A stretch of DNA of 64,000 nucleotides from Erinaceus europaeus. Taxonomy: Eukaryota; Chordata; Mammalia; Eulipotyphla; Erinaceidae. The notes under the pieces were generated by a model that made no database searches, was not told the DNA's origin, and saw nothing but the letters and a program-made list of their open reading frames with translations. The translations under genes were made by a program, and so were the position numbers. Below are positions 44,470 to 56,494 of the stretch, in pieces (position 1 is the first letter of the stretch; each line of letters begins with the position of its first letter). The stretch is from positions 96,500,477 through 96,564,476 of the forward strand of contig NC_080170.1 of the NCBI RefSeq assembly GCF_950295315.1, in the 5' to 3' direction.

Positions 44470-44690
44470 CTTTTTAACATTTTTTAAATTTTTTATTGAT
44501 AGTTTATTACAAAATTGTAAGATTATAATGTACAGTTCCACACCAGAGTTCTCATAAGTTTTACAGTTTTCTAGCTTCTGTTTTGTTTGGATTTTTTTTT
44601 TTTACAAGGTCATGTAAATCAAATCTTTAGATTCCACATATGAGTGGTATCTGGTAGTTGTTTTTCTTCTCTTTCTAAGTAAAAATCTTA
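44470..44690 (-). mobile_element. L1 3'UTR fragment, antisense
   Basis: TTTTTATTGATAGTTTATTA, TCCACATATGAGTGGTATCT resemble the antisense 3'UTR pieces at 27.3 and 37.4 kb. Confidence 0.6.
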
Positions 44691-45559
44691 AAGGTGAATT
44701 TAGTGAGACAAACATTGAATATTCTCTGAAGGAAACTGTCAGAAAAGAGTAACAAGAACTCTTCTCATACAAATTTTGTAAACTGAGGCTTAATGACATA
44801 TTGGGATATCCACAGTGAGTACAGCTATGGTAAACTGAGGATAAATATTAGCTAATACATCATTTCTAAAATGAATCTCTAAAAGTATGTCATGATATAA
44901 CAGCTCCATTCAAGGGATCTGTGGAGAATTCCAATGAAAAAAAAAAGAAGAAGAAAGAGAGAAAGAAAGAAACAGGAGCTGAATTAAAATGGAGACAGTA
45001 TTTCACTTCAGCAAAAGCTTTCATGTGCAGTGGGGAATGGAAAAGTAGTTGAAAGTATTAGCAAATCTTGATTTTTCAGGAATAAAGAAAATTAAATTGT
45101 CTTTAAAAGCAGAGGCGTGGCAAATAGGAAAAAGATGAGGAGCTTTATATTCACTGAAGGGGAACCTCAATTAAAGAAATACTGAATCAATTCAAAAACC
45201 ATTCAAACAAAATCCCAAAATTCTATGCTTGATTTTGTACTTACTTATAGCAAAACAATAATCCTTCAGATTTTATATTATCTGATTTCTTAGGTAATGC
45301 CACCAAAACGAATCCCTTTAAATCTAAATTTACTATTATTTATAGTGCAAAGATTATATTTAACAAAGGAAAAGATGACACTTCTTTTATCTAAATGCCT
45401 TTTCAAATCCATTATAGTTTAATTTGCAGTGAATGATTTTGGAAAGTTTCCATATTTCCTGAGAATTCAAAGTGAAATGATTTTTTGAAATCAAAGCTGA
45501 CAAATTGACAAATTTTTTATCACCATTAAGAAGTCTCAGTCTCAATCCCTGACAGAAGT
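44691..45559. other. Unassigned DNA
   Basis: A (GAAA)-rich tract at about 44937-44975; no gene signal. Confidence 0.45.
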
Positions 45560-45762
45560 TATTTTATTTCATTCCACTTTCTTTGGACAAAGAGAAACTG
45601 GAGGGGGAAAGAAACAGGAAGGGAGAAAGAGATACAGCTGCAGCACTCATTGCTTCCCTGCTTGCTAAGCTTTCCCTCTGCAGGTGAGGAGCAGGAACTC
45701 AAACCCTGGTCCGTGCATATGGTAATGTATGTGCTCAACCCCAGTGTGCCACTGCTCACACC
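45560..45762 (-). mobile_element. SINE B, antisense
   Basis: CCCTCTGCAGGTGAGGAGCA and GGTAATGTATGTGCTCAACC; pairs head to head with 45780-45965. Confidence 0.85.
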
Positions 45763-45779
45763 TTAAATTTTTGTTTTAA

Positions 45780-45965
45780 GAGGACTGCATGGTGACACAG
45801 CCAGTTGAGCACACATTACCATACTTCAGGATCCAGGTTCAAGCCCCTCGCCCCCACCTGCAGGGGAAAAGCCTCACTAGCAGTGAAGCTATGCTGCCTG
45901 TCTTTCTCCCTTTGCCTTCCCTCCCTCTCAGTTTCTCTCTGTCCTGCCAAGAAAAGGTATCTTTT
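45780..45965 (+). mobile_element. SINE B
   Basis: GTTGAGCACACATTACCATA head, GGTTCAAGCCCCTCGCCCCC B-box region. Confidence 0.88.
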
Positions 45966-46704
45966 AAACACCAACTGTGACGTTTGATTGAAATTAATTT
46001 ACGTAAATAATTTCTCCTTAGTAAATTAATAGGATTAATTCATTTATTAATGAAATATAACCTTTCAGGTAATAAAACAAAAAAAAAAAACTGAGCAGAA
46101 CTATTTCACCTTTTTTTCCACTACCCTCAAAACTTCCTTTCTTGCTATATTTATACACAGTGCATTTGGTTCTTGTTGATTATTGTGGCTGTGGTAATTG
46201 TGGTTAATGACTTTCCACCTTCATTATTTGAATAGTGCCTATAGTGGATGTTATGCATCTTTTCTTTGGGGTGAGAGCAACTATACTACTTGCTGAGTCA
46301 CCCAATCCTCCTCTCACATGATTATCTTTGGGCTATTAATCATCTGTCATATTACCGTTGAGTGTGCATTTAACTTATAATTGTAAATACTCCAATCTCC
46401 TTACCACACAAGTGGTACATATTAGGTTCTGTATCTGGCACTTATGGACACACACACTCACACACACACACACAAACACACACTCACACACACAGTATTT
46501 CCCTTTGTTTTCAAATCATGGTTTATGAAAACATGAGCTCAAAACTTCCAGTGACCATGATCACACTGCATAGGGGAGACCAGGAAAAATTCTCAAGCAG
46601 GTACATAATCAATCAGGTACTACTATTGTTTCAGTTGCTAGTATACTGAGTTCTTATTTTATGTAAAGTATTAGGTTGGAGACAATGAGAGACTAAAGAA
46701 TTAA
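45966..46704. other. Unassigned DNA with (CA)n
   Basis: Interrupted (CA)n at 46448-46494; poly-A at 46080-46090. Confidence 0.5.
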
Positions 46705-46828
46705 ATATTAGAGTGGTGGTAGATAGCATAATAGTTATGCAGAAACTCTCATGCCTGAGGCTCCAAAGTCCCAGGTTCAGTTCTCAAGGCTGAGCAGTAC
46801 TCTGGTAAAAAAGTAATAATAATAATAA
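46705..46828 (+). mobile_element. SINE D
   Basis: AGATAGCATAATAGTTATGC head, CAAAGTCCCAGGTTCAGTTC, TAATAATAATAAA tail. Confidence 0.88.
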
Positions 46829-47064
46829 ATATCATAGACTGTTAACTGGATAATGCTTAGCAAAGCATGTATTTCTAGACTGTACATTCTAGAATGCTAG
46901 AATGTATTTCCTTCCAGTGATTTGATAACTGTAGTGATTTAGACCTGAATAAACTGACATAATCTTCGGACTTGAAGAGTATACACATTATTAAAAGAAA
47001 AACTTCAATAACATTGTAATGGTAATATTATTTATAAACTATTTTTATATTGTAAGACAAAGAG

Positions 47065-47231
47065 GTCTGGGTGATAGTGCACCTGGTTAAGTGCACACAT
47101 TTAACATGTACAAGGACCCGGGTTTGATCCACCCTGTTCCCCACCACTCCGCCTGCAGAGGAGAAGCTTCAGGAATAGTGAAACAGGTCTGTAGGTCAGT
47201 CTCTGTCTCTCTCTCAATCTGTATCTCCTTC
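47065..47231 (+). mobile_element. SINE B, 3'-truncated
   Basis: GTGCACCTGGTTAAGTGCAC head; stops where an opposite SINE begins. Confidence 0.85.
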
Positions 47232-47460
47232 CAGGGTTCCATTCTAGGCTTCTCTGGGGCTCCATGCCTACACTACAAATCTACTACTCCTGCTGGCCAT
47301 CTTTTTGCCATTGTTGTTGCTGCTGCTGTTGTTAGATAGGACAGAGAGGAGGCCACTCCCCGCCCAGGTGTAGTCATGGGTTCCAACCAAGAACCATGCA
47401 CTGGTCCTTGAGCTTCTCATTATGTGCACTTAACCCAGTGCACTACCACTGCCCCCACCC
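47232..47460 (-). mobile_element. SINE A2, shortened
   Basis: 3' module CTACAAATCTACTACTCCTG present; the pyrimidine middle is much reduced. Confidence 0.8.
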
Positions 47461-47465
47461 CCCAG

Positions 47466-47600
47466 TTCCATCCATTTTGTTCTGAAAGACACAATATTTG
47501 TAGTCGTTTTTAATTGCTGAGTGGTACTCCATTGAATTTATATCCAATAACTACTTTATCGACTTATCCGTCAATGGACTTTATACTGTTTTAAGAAAGA
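47466..47600 (-). mobile_element. L1 3' end fragment, antisense
   Basis: TTAATTGCTGAGTGGTACTC then CGACTTATCCGTCAATGGAC are L1 antisense landmarks. Confidence 0.75.
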
Positions 47601-48141
47601 AAAGGAGTCAGAGTTTAATGGGCCATTGGAGGCTACACTATAAGAGTTAATAGATTGTGGAGTGAAACAAGGGTTCCCCATGTCTAATTTGGTGCATGAG
47701 AGTAGATGGTTAAGAGAGTCAAATCTGGGAAAATTCCAACTCAGATTGATTGATGGTAAGTAGTTTCTAATAATATTAAACTATTCAGTGGAGAAAATTA
47801 AATTATCTTTCAGAAATATAATTAAAAATTGAAGAGGCTGTCGTGTACAATCAGCATGTGAGAGGGAAGCAGGGAGGACTGCTTTTTTCCCTTGAAATCC
47901 ATAGCTACCAGGCTATAATTTTGTTCAAAAATGGAGCAGATATGAGTCTATTCTCTACTCTATGTATTGTCATGTATTGTAACATAGCTGGTAGATTTTC
48001 TACAGTCAAACTGCTAGCTCTGGAATAGGTTCTAACTTATAGTAAATGCTTTAACAATGTGTTGAATCGATGAGAGAATATATATGGAGAAGGAATTTCC
48101 ATTCAGATGTGCAACTTGTCCTAAGTATCTAAGTAGAATGA
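47601..48141. other. Unassigned DNA
   Basis: Nothing recognised. Confidence 0.45.
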
Positions 48142-48438
48142 CTTTTTACTTATTTATTTTTTATTGCCACCAAGGTTATCATTGGTGCCTGCACAATGAA
48201 TCCACCACTCCTAGAAGACATTCCTCCTCCTTCTTTCTCTTTTTCTTTCTTTTGATGATAGAGACAGAAAAACTGAGAGGGAAGAGGAAATTAAGAAGAG
48301 AAAAAGAGAGATACACCTAGCACTATTTTCCTGCTCATGATGCTTCCTCCATGCGGGTGGGGACCAGAGGCTTGAACCCAGGTCCTTGAGCATAGTAATA
48401 TGTGTATTCCACTGGGTGCACCATCACCCAACCCTTAA
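48142..48438 (-). mobile_element. SINE B with 3' module, antisense
   Basis: AATGAATCCACCACTCCTAG module and GGGTGGGGACCAGAGGCTTG B-side. Confidence 0.85.
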
Positions 48439-48934
48439 AATGATATTTTAATCTTAATGTTTTCCATTTCAGTCTCTCTCCCCCCCCCCCCCCACTTCGG
48501 CAGTGCATATATACATATATTTGATTATTTTCTGTGTTTGAAAAAGTTAACTTATTTTCTAATTCCTTTTAGGAACTTTCACATTTGGATTCCCAATATC
48601 CTTTAAGAGTGTCTCTTGCTTCATACTATAATTCTTACCTGAAAAAATTAAAGAGAAAGTTAATGACTTCAAGTATTAAGTATATTGTCAAATTCGTGGT
48701 TATTTAATGTTCATTGCTCAGCACTGTAGGAGATTTCAGTGGAGTCCTATGAGGGATGTTAGGACAGGCATCGTGGAGGAGCCCAAGGAGTCAAAGAAGC
48801 TTAAAGGCTTTAAAGATATTAAATGGGCAAAAGTGTGGAAAATGTTATTCTAAAGAGAAGAGGGAATTTAATATACAACATGAAGAGGAAAATAGAGCCT
48901 GATTTTTAAAACTCTCTGCAACTTTAGAAAATGT
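48439..48934. other. Unassigned DNA with poly-C
   Basis: C run at 48480-48494; no gene or element recognised after it. Confidence 0.5.
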
Positions 48935-49165
48935 GAATATGGGAGGCTAGAACTGTCTCAGCCCTTCAAATGCACACGTTACATTGGTAAGGTTTAAGCT
49001 CCCTGTCCCCATCTGCATGGCATTGGAGGAATGCTTCAGGAGTGGTGAAAATGTCTAGCATTCTTTCTCCCTATCTTCCCTTTCCACCTCAGTTTCTCTT
49101 TATCTCTAACCAGTCAATAACTAGATAGAAAAATAAATCAATAAAATATATTTTTAAAAGAAAGA
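48935..49165 (+). mobile_element. SINE B, diverged
   Basis: AAATGCACACGTTACATTGG head and AAATAAATCAATAAAATA tail. Confidence 0.75.
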
Positions 49166-49171
49166 AAATGT

Positions 49172-49350
49172 AAGTATGAAGTCAGTAGAGTACACACATT
49201 ACCATGTGAGAACCAAATGTTTAAGCCTATGGTCCCCACTTGCAGGGAAAGAACTCCACCAGTGGTATACAAGAGGTTAAGATCTTTCTCTGTATCTCTT
49301 TCCTTTGCTATCTTTTTTCATCTCTCATCCTCTGTAAAGAGAGAGAGAGA
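49172..49350 (+). mobile_element. SINE B, diverged
   Basis: GTACACACATTACCATGTGA head, CCCCACTTGCAGGGAAAGAA, and a (GA)n end at 49338-49357. Confidence 0.75.
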
Positions 49351-49357
49351 GAGAGAC

Positions 49358-50109
49358 TCACAAAGAAATGTGAGAGAGAAATGTGAGTATGTCATTAATG
49401 AATTTGTAGTGATGTAATAGTATCAACTGCTTCCAAAGAACTCTACTTGTCAGTCATTCATATCAATTCTATTGCTGTCAAATATTCTGCTGAATTGAAA
49501 GAACATTATAATATGGTTAAGTAAACTTTCCATGCTAGAGAAAACTTCTCTAAATTATAGACTTATAAAAGTTTTACATACTTAAAGAAGGTAGAGAGGA
49601 AAAATAGTAACTTCAGTTGAAATACTGGCTTTAGGAAGTTTACTTGAAGTAAATTATGAAACAATTTGTTAATAAATAATTTATTATCATAATTAATGTT
49701 GCTAATAATATTATTGATGTATAATATACAATATAATAAAATACTATTAATATTTATTAATAATAATTTATTATTGTTATTAACCTTATAATCATGTTAT
49801 ACATTCATATTTGTTTCCTGTAATCACCTATACTTTTCATATGTCCTTTATTTTTTAAAGTTCTGAGGGAGATGCAAAAAGATTTTAGAAGAAAATATAA
49901 TTTAGAAGTGGATCAGATGGGCAATTTGAAGGGATAGAAAATGGATGTAGAACTGTAGAAGTATTCATACTGATGTATGTATCTACTGATGTATCCATTT
50001 CACCTAAAATTCTTGTTTCATATATATATGCAGAAAGCAGCTGTACAACTCTCTTAAGACCTTAAATTGAAAACACTGGCTGTCAGTTCAAGACAACAAA
50101 CTCATAGTT
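49358..50109. other. Unassigned, very AT-rich in the middle
   Basis: 49670-49790 is nearly all A/T with TTATTAATAATAA motifs. Confidence 0.45.
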
Positions 50110-50345
50110 GTCTTTTATTTGAGATTCTTCTTTTCACTCACATAACATCAGTCATCAAGTCATAGTGATTTTATATTTGAAAGGCCTCATATGTGTTCCA
50201 TTTTTAAAAACACTGTTACAGATCATATCTTGCATGGATCATGGCAATAGCATTGTGACTGTTGTCTGATTTCACTTAACAGAGTGCTTTCAATTCATCT
50301 TATTCATTAGTGTTCAATATGTTTTTCTTTTTTAAAAATACACAT
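50110..50345 (-). mobile_element. Old L1 3' end, antisense
   Basis: GTCTGATTTCACTTAACAGA and TTCAATTCATCTTATTCATT match the antisense L1 end. Confidence 0.55.
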
Positions 50346-50483
50346 GATGTTGCAGACTATAATATAATAAGTCATATTTTAAAAATATTAAGGTTCTCCT
50401 ATATTTGCTTTTAAGATTATATATTGCATATATATAACCTGTATAACATATATATATACCCACACATATATGTTAGTATCTTT

Positions 50484-50767
50484 TTTTTTAATATTTATTT
50501 TATTTATTTATTCCCTTTTGTTGCCCTTGTTGTTTTATTGTTGTAGTTATTATTGTTGTTGTCATTGTTGGATAGGACAGAGAGAAATGGAGAGAGGAGG
50601 GGAAGACAGAGAGGAGGAGAGAAAGATAGACACCTGCAGACCTGCTTCACCGCCTGTGAAGCGACTCCCCTGCAGGTGGGGAGCCGGGGTTCGAACCGGG
50701 ATTCTTATGCCAGTCCTTGTGCTTTGCGCCATCTGCGCTTAACCCACTGCGCTACAGCCCGACTCCC
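50484..50767 (-). mobile_element. SINE A with target duplication
   Basis: One of the best-preserved copies; TATATGTTAGTATCTTT at 50467-50483 and 50768-50784. Confidence 0.97.
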
Positions 50768-50784
50768 TATATGTTAGTATCTTT

Positions 50785-51339
50785 AAGAGATAAATCACGA
50801 CAGACATAAATAAATCCCCTATACTGTACCCTATTTTATTTTCCTTCTCACACTTCAAAAATGAACTCATGCAGTACCCTAAGTGCACTGTTGTTGTTGC
50901 TTTTATTGGCTAATAGTAGTAATAGTATGAGAAGTTACAGTAGTAGTAACAGTTATTGCTTATTTAAATTTACAAACATCTTTATCAGTTTCTTCACTCA
51001 TTGTTCCTCACACCTCACTCCTTGTTTTGTTGTCAGTTTTCTGGTTAGTAAAGTACGTTTTGAGAATAGTAAATTTTCATAGTCTTTTACTGAAAAGATT
51101 ATTCAAACTCTCTCTTAGTTGAGTCCATAAAAATGAGTAAAGCTCTTAAATTCAAAGGTACTTTGCTTTAGTAAAAAATAGTGTTTCATAATCTCTAGAA
51201 GCATGTTAATTGATAAAATGCTATTTTGCAAGACCAGTTATGTTCACTTAACTTTTCAAAGTATGTTAGTATACTTCATTCACCACCGAAGTGTCAATTT
51301 CCTTACACCATAGACCACTGGGCTAGCTCCTCTCTAAAA
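50785..51339. other. Unassigned DNA
   Basis: AGTAGT-type short repeats near 50915-50955; nothing else recognised. Confidence 0.45.
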
Positions 51340-51466
51340 ATAATTAAGCTTTATGTTTCACTTTGTCAATCCCTTTGCTTTATTTCTTTATATTCTACAT
51401 ATGAGTAACATCATTCTCTTCCCCTTGGCTTATTTTATTTATCATGATCCTACAGTTCCATTATTG

Positions 51467-51709
51467 CCCTTGTTGTTTTATTGTTTTAGTTATTCTTGTT
51501 GTCATTGTTGTGGGATAGGACAGAGAGAAATGGAGAAAGGAGGGGAAGAGAGATGGAGGGAGAGAAAGACACCTGTAAACCTGCTTCACTGCTTGTGAAG
51601 CGACTCCCCTACAAGTGGGGAGCCAGGAGCTCAAACTGGGATCCTGAGGCCAGTCCTTGCACTTTGCACCATCTGTGCTTTAACCCACTGCACTACCACC
51701 CGACTCCCG
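51467..51709 (-). mobile_element. SINE A
   Basis: Minus-strand copy, CTTTGCACCATCTGTGCTTT near the head; nested in the L1. Confidence 0.9.
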
Positions 51710-51881
51710 AAAGGCTTATTTCTTATAGTTAAATAGTATTTGTATTATTCATAACTTCCTTCTCTACTTACTTGTTTCAGAACTTGGGTTGATTCCATCT
51801 CAGCTATTGTAAATAGCACTGAAATAAACATAAGTGTGCATATCTATTTGAATTAGTGTTTTTTTAATTCCTTTAAAAATG

Positions 51882-52005
51882 TTTACTTGTTTTATGAAAG
51901 AGAAGAACCAGAGTACCACTCAACTATGATAAATAGAGGTGCTAGGGAATAAATCTGGTGTCTTTAAGGCCCCTGGCATGAATGTTCTCTACTTAATACA
52001 AGTAT
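51882..52005 (-). mobile_element. SINE C or D, diverged
   Basis: AGAACCAGAGTACCACTCAA and GGCATGAATGTTCTCTAC; nested in the L1. Confidence 0.6.
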
Positions 52006-52062
52006 CTCTTCAGAGATTTTTTTTTATGCCTTTTGGATAACTTCTAGAGTAGAATTGCTTTT

Positions 52063-52257
52063 CTTCTTCTAGCGTTTGCCCTTCTTCCGTAGCCAGTCAA
52101 CAGCGTCAGGTTGAGCCTGATGTAAAGTTTCAAGACCTCCTTTGAATCTGGAGAGGTGGCAGTCGTTGACTATGTGGGTCATAGTCTGTCTGTAGCCGCA
52201 GGGGCAGTTCAGGTCGTCTCTGGCTCCCCAGCGATAAGGTATATGGTAGTCCACGTT
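52063..52257 (-). mobile_element. C-terminal end of a non-L1 LINE reverse transcriptase
   Basis: About 62 open codons on the minus strand up to a TAG at 52071-52069. They contain CPCGYRQTMTHIVNDC, a C-x-C-G-x(3)-Q-T-x(2)-H-I-x(3)-C knuckle, then RFKGGLETLHQAQPDAVDWL. This tail is known from many Jockey/CR1/RTE-like LINE proteins, chiefly of invertebrates, and is absent from L1. No upstream RT domain is present. The open state contrasts with the decayed L1 around it. An unannotated host exon with the same motif is the main alternative. Confidence 0.6.
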
Positions 52258-52330
52258 TTAACTTTTTGAGCATTCTGCATACTATTTCCATAAAGTCTGG
52301 AACTATAGATTTCCACTAACAGTTTTGACA

Positions 52331-53639
52331 TTAGTCTAGTTAATATTTGCAGAGGTATCATATTTATGAGTAGTTTCAATTTTTGTTATTGATGGTTTTT
52401 CATGTCTTAAATTCATGAAAGCCTGCACATTCACTGTGTTGCAGCTTACCTTGCTTTTTCTATTATAGAATTTTATCAGAAACATTTTATATATACTGAA
52501 TCTACTTTTCATGACTCAGAATTTCTTTTTGAACCACTTATTATGTCACTTCTCTGAGATATACTTATTGAATGATTTTTTTTCTAGTTCACCTACTCTT
52601 AATTTCTTAACTCAATAAATGTATTTATTTGCTCCATCATTGCTTATTATTTGATAGCTTATACGTTATATTTTTAGTGCTGATTATGTTCCTAAATAAA
52701 ATTGGCCACTCTTCTTTTGCTTGGTTCATTGTAGTTCATATATTTATATCTTCTTAGTTATTTACAGTCTGGGAATCCACATTTATTTTGAGGTTGTAGT
52801 ATTATTATTTCTAAGTTTGGTGTTAGCCTGTCTCCTTGCTCCATTTTTTTCAACTCTCATGGTTGTTGCTTCATCTGCAATTTGGTATTTTGATTTCAGT
52901 ACATTTTTGGTAGGGTTCTTTATCTCAGGAAAGCCTGAAATGATGTGAAATATAGGAGTGTATCTATACAGTATTTTCTTTTCATGTGTGTGTGTGATTT
53001 TATGAACTCAAAGCTGTGGTGGGAAGAATTCTAAATGGCTTATGTGGTGTTATTTCACTTATTTATTTATTTACTTATTTATTTACTTATTTTGCCTGGT
53101 GTTACCCTTTGCTTATGTTATATTATATGGTTCTGAGGATCAATATTGTATGCCAGTTTGACAAAGCTATACTACCCCAGCTAGTCAATCAAATCTAGGA
53201 AATCCTTGAAAATATTTGTAGAAGTCTTGCTAAATGGACTAAAATTTTATTGATTAAAAAGGTTATCCTAGCCTAAATGAACTTAATATCATTAACTCAA
53301 AAGTTGAAGAATAGTATTTCCTACTCATAGGTGAAACTCTGTGGGTTGTAATTTTAGCTTGCTCTCTGATGACCTACGTTACAGATAGATTTAGAAGTTT
53401 TGTAACCAGGCCCTGCATTCACACAGAAAGGTTTCTTGAGATAAAAGCCTTAATATATATCTGTTCTATTTTCTGGTTGAACACGAACCAATAATTAACA
53501 AAAGGAAATTTCAGATGTAATTAAAGTTAGAAAAGTAACAAATAACTCGAGCCTACATCTATAATAAACTCAATTCTGCCTACACCATGAATGAGCCATT
53601 TAGAAAATGCATTCTCAGAACCACTAGATTTGTTCAATC
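52331..53639. other. Unassigned DNA
   Basis: (TTTA)n at 53058-53092. Parts of 52560-52930 may be very old antisense L1 but I cannot support it. Confidence 0.4.
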
Positions 53640-53770
53640 CAGCTGGTGTCTTTGTTTGACCCACAGTGATTCCAGCTGAGCTGACCACTTCTTTGGGACT
53701 ATAGCAGTGAGTTAATAGATGGGTTTTGTTTTAAGCCACGGAACTTGTGATAATTTGTTAAACAACTATT
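53640..53770 (+). mobile_element. MLT1-type (MaLR) LTR end
   Basis: CCAGCTGAGCTGACC then TTTTAAGCCACGGAACTTGT and GATAATTTGTTA match the 3' end of ancient MaLR LTRs. Confidence 0.65.
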
Positions 53771-54190
53771 TAAATAAAAATTAATATGTGTCCTGGGCCA
53801 ATATTTGTAAATAATACAGTGTAAATTTTATTTGTTTCTAAATAAGGACAAGTTTGTGTTTAAATATATGGTCTTTAGCTATTTCTACCTTTATCCTCTG
53901 GCAGACAGAACTCTTTCTTCCCCATGAGTTCTTAAACCAGTGGATGAAATACAACTAATCCTCTTTTTATGAAACAAGCAGCTCTTGGCTTTATGTGGAA
54001 TCTCAATTCCAGATCTATACTTCGTCATACAGGTATACCATCACATTTCCTCTTGTTGTCTAGACTTTAAAGCCTTTATGATCTCTACCTGTTTCAGTGG
54101 CCTCAATTATTCCACAGTATCAGCTCATGCTAGTGATAAGACTTGAGTTACTTTGTTATTTCTAATATCTGGCTATTCCTTCAATAGATT
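53771..54190. other. Unassigned DNA
   Basis: Nothing recognised. Confidence 0.45.
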
Positions 54191-54205
54191 TTAAGCTTGA
54201 AAATG

Positions 54206-54355
54206 TATTTTTTAAAGATTTTATTTATTTATGAGAAAGATAAGAGGAGAGAGAGAGAACCAGACATCACTCTGGCATATGTGCTACTGGGGATCAAACT
54301 CAGGACCTCATGCTTGAGAGTCCAAAGCTTTATCACTGCGCCACCTCCTGGACCA
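54206..54355 (-). mobile_element. SINE C with target duplication
   Basis: GACCTCATGCTTGAGAGTCC and CCTCCTGGACCA; TAAGCTTGAAAAT repeats near 54191 and 54356. Confidence 0.93.
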
Positions 54356-54487
54356 TAAGCTTGAAAATATTTTAAGTAATCTCTTAAGTTATATTTATGT
54401 GAGTTTGTAGTTAAAATTGAGTACTGTAGAAGAGATGTTCTTCATCATCAGCTTAATTCCACATTTCTGTGGCAGAATTCCCAAATG

Positions 54488-54685
54488 ATTTTTTTTTTTC
54501 ATTGCCAGGCTTCAATTGTTTTAGACCAACTTATTCAGATAAAGAAAGAAACAGAGGCAAAGAGAGAGAGGGAAAGGCACAGTAGCACCAAAACTTCTGC
54601 AATGGATTGGGAACAGGGCTCAGACTTAGGTCACACTACACAGCAAAGGAGGCAACCTCCAATGTGAGCTATTTTGCCATGCCCC
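54488..54685 (-). mobile_element. SINE E-type
   Basis: Antisense tRNA-like head (TGAGCTATTTTGCCATGCCC at the right end) with purine-rich body; abuts the L1 tail. Confidence 0.65.
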
Positions 54686-54689
54686 AACT

Positions 54690-56275
54690 GATTTATTTTT
54701 TCCATTGTGATGAAGGGATTAATGGCTTATAGTCAATAGTAAATACAGTTGTTGGGTAATGTGCAAAATTTCTCAGTTTTCAGCAAAACACTCTAACCTC
54801 CTCTAACCCCCCAATTTAGATCTTCTTCTACCATCAAGCACCAGGGCCTAAAAGCTGCCCAGCCCCCCAAATTTTTTATTTTGGTGCAATCAAACCCAGT
54901 CCAAATTCTTCTATGTGTTTCCCTTTCTGTTCTTATTTTTCAACTTTTGTCTATGAATGAGATCACCCCATATTCATCCTGTTTCTGACTTACCTCATTT
55001 AACATGACTCCTCAAAGCTTCATCCAAGATGAGGTAAAGAGGGTGAATTGATCATTTTTAATAGCTGAGTAGTATTTATATATATATCACAATTTTCTCA
55101 GCTACTCATCTGATGTTGCACATGTGGGTTGTTTTCAGTTTTTGACTATCGCTATTGTGCAGCTCCAAACATCGGTATACACAGATATTTTTGGATGGGT
55201 GTGTTTGGTTCCTTAGGATATATCCCCGGGAGAGGAATTACCAGTTCATAGGGTAGGTCTATTGCTAGTCATCTGAGAGTTCTCCAGACTACTCTTCACA
55301 GGGCTTGAACCAATTTACATTCCCACCAGTGCAAGAGAGTTTTTTTTCCCCCACAACTTCACCATTTGTTAATGCTGTCATTTCTAATGTATGGTGTTCT
55401 CACAGGGGTGAAGTGGGATATCATTGTCTTTATTTGAAGTTTTCTAACAATCAGTGACTTTCCTCACTCCTCTTATTATCCCATCAATTAATGGTTGGAC
55501 ATTTTTTCTCATTCTTATTTGCTCCTAGTTTGTTGGAATTATTTTCTGGGCTTCTGTCCTGGTTTATTGCTGCAACAGTTCTTTTTAGTTTGACCATTCT
55601 AATTTATGTATTTTGAAATTTGTATCCTGGGTGTTGCTGTTCAATTATTGTGTGACTTGGCCAATCACAGCAAACAGAAGGCATATACACAGAGAGCCAG
55701 AAAAGGAATTAACAGAGCATGTATATGCTCACAGTTGGGTAGGATGTTGGTCTGATGAATCTTCCCCCAAGTTCCCAAATTACCTATTTTTGTAGCTGTC
55801 TGCTGCAGTGGTTAATGACACATCTAGGTTGAAGGGGTGGCTGCCTAATTGTTTCAGTGGGCAGACCAATCAGCCTGCTAAATTGCTCAGGACTATCTGC
55901 AGTACAGTTCTAGTCAAGCAAAGTCACCTTGTGTTCTTACAAAATATGCACTCTGGGGAATTCAGTCCTGGAATCTCCCCAGAGGGGTTTGCCTCCACAG
56001 TGGTCTCTGTCTCACTGGATGCTCCTGATTTCCAAATAAGCTGGCTCTGGGTTGAGGGGATGGGGTAGGCAGTGCAGCGGGAGACTCCTTTCCAGCTTTT
56101 TTTTTTTTTTCTGCCAATTCATATATGGGTTATAATTTCCCATCATGATTTCTCTTTGTCCCCTCCTTTGTAGTTTCTCTCTCACTGGCCTGAAAATCCT
56201 GATTCCAGTCGGGGATTCCAGGATCTGAAAAGATTTCTTGAGAAGAGTCAGTTTAGGTGTTGTCTTCATGCAGCC
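54690..56275 (-). mobile_element. L1 LINE, internally deleted (5'UTR/ORF1 start joined to ORF2 end)
   Basis: Minus strand: 56275 onward starts GACTCAAGATGGCTGC (L1 5' end), about 700 bp of 5'UTR, then ORF1 start MVKLKRTVAAINQDRSPENN at about 55595. About 45 codons later it jumps near 55455 into TCACTGATTGTTAGAAAAC, the distal ORF2 landmark, and runs through the 3'UTR. Most of ORF1 and nearly all of ORF2 are absent. Confidence 0.88.
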
Positions 56276-56494
56276 ATCTTGAGTCCCTCTGAAAAGCTGC
56301 AGTTTCTTCCTCTTTCTAAATTCCTTCTTTAGACCAGAAAAAAGAAGAGAAATCACAGGAACAGTAGAAAAAATACTATATCTCTGCCAGCATAGCCTTT
56401 TCACTTGATAGCATTTTACCACCTTCTGTCCAGGATTCAGACTCCCAGAGGGTCTAAATTACTAAAAGATAAGAGTGACCAAAAGAATCCCCCC

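Larger units (their letters stand above)
51340..52330 (-). mobile_element. Old L1 3' region, antisense, with three insertions
   Basis: Pieces 51340-51466, 51710-51881, 52006-52062 and 52258-52330 follow antisense L1 order (CTACATATGAGTAACATCAT; CTCAGCTATTGTAAATAGCA; TTTTGAGCATTCTGCATACT). SINEs and the foreign LINE segment occupy the gaps. May extend weakly past 52330. Confidence 0.7.
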
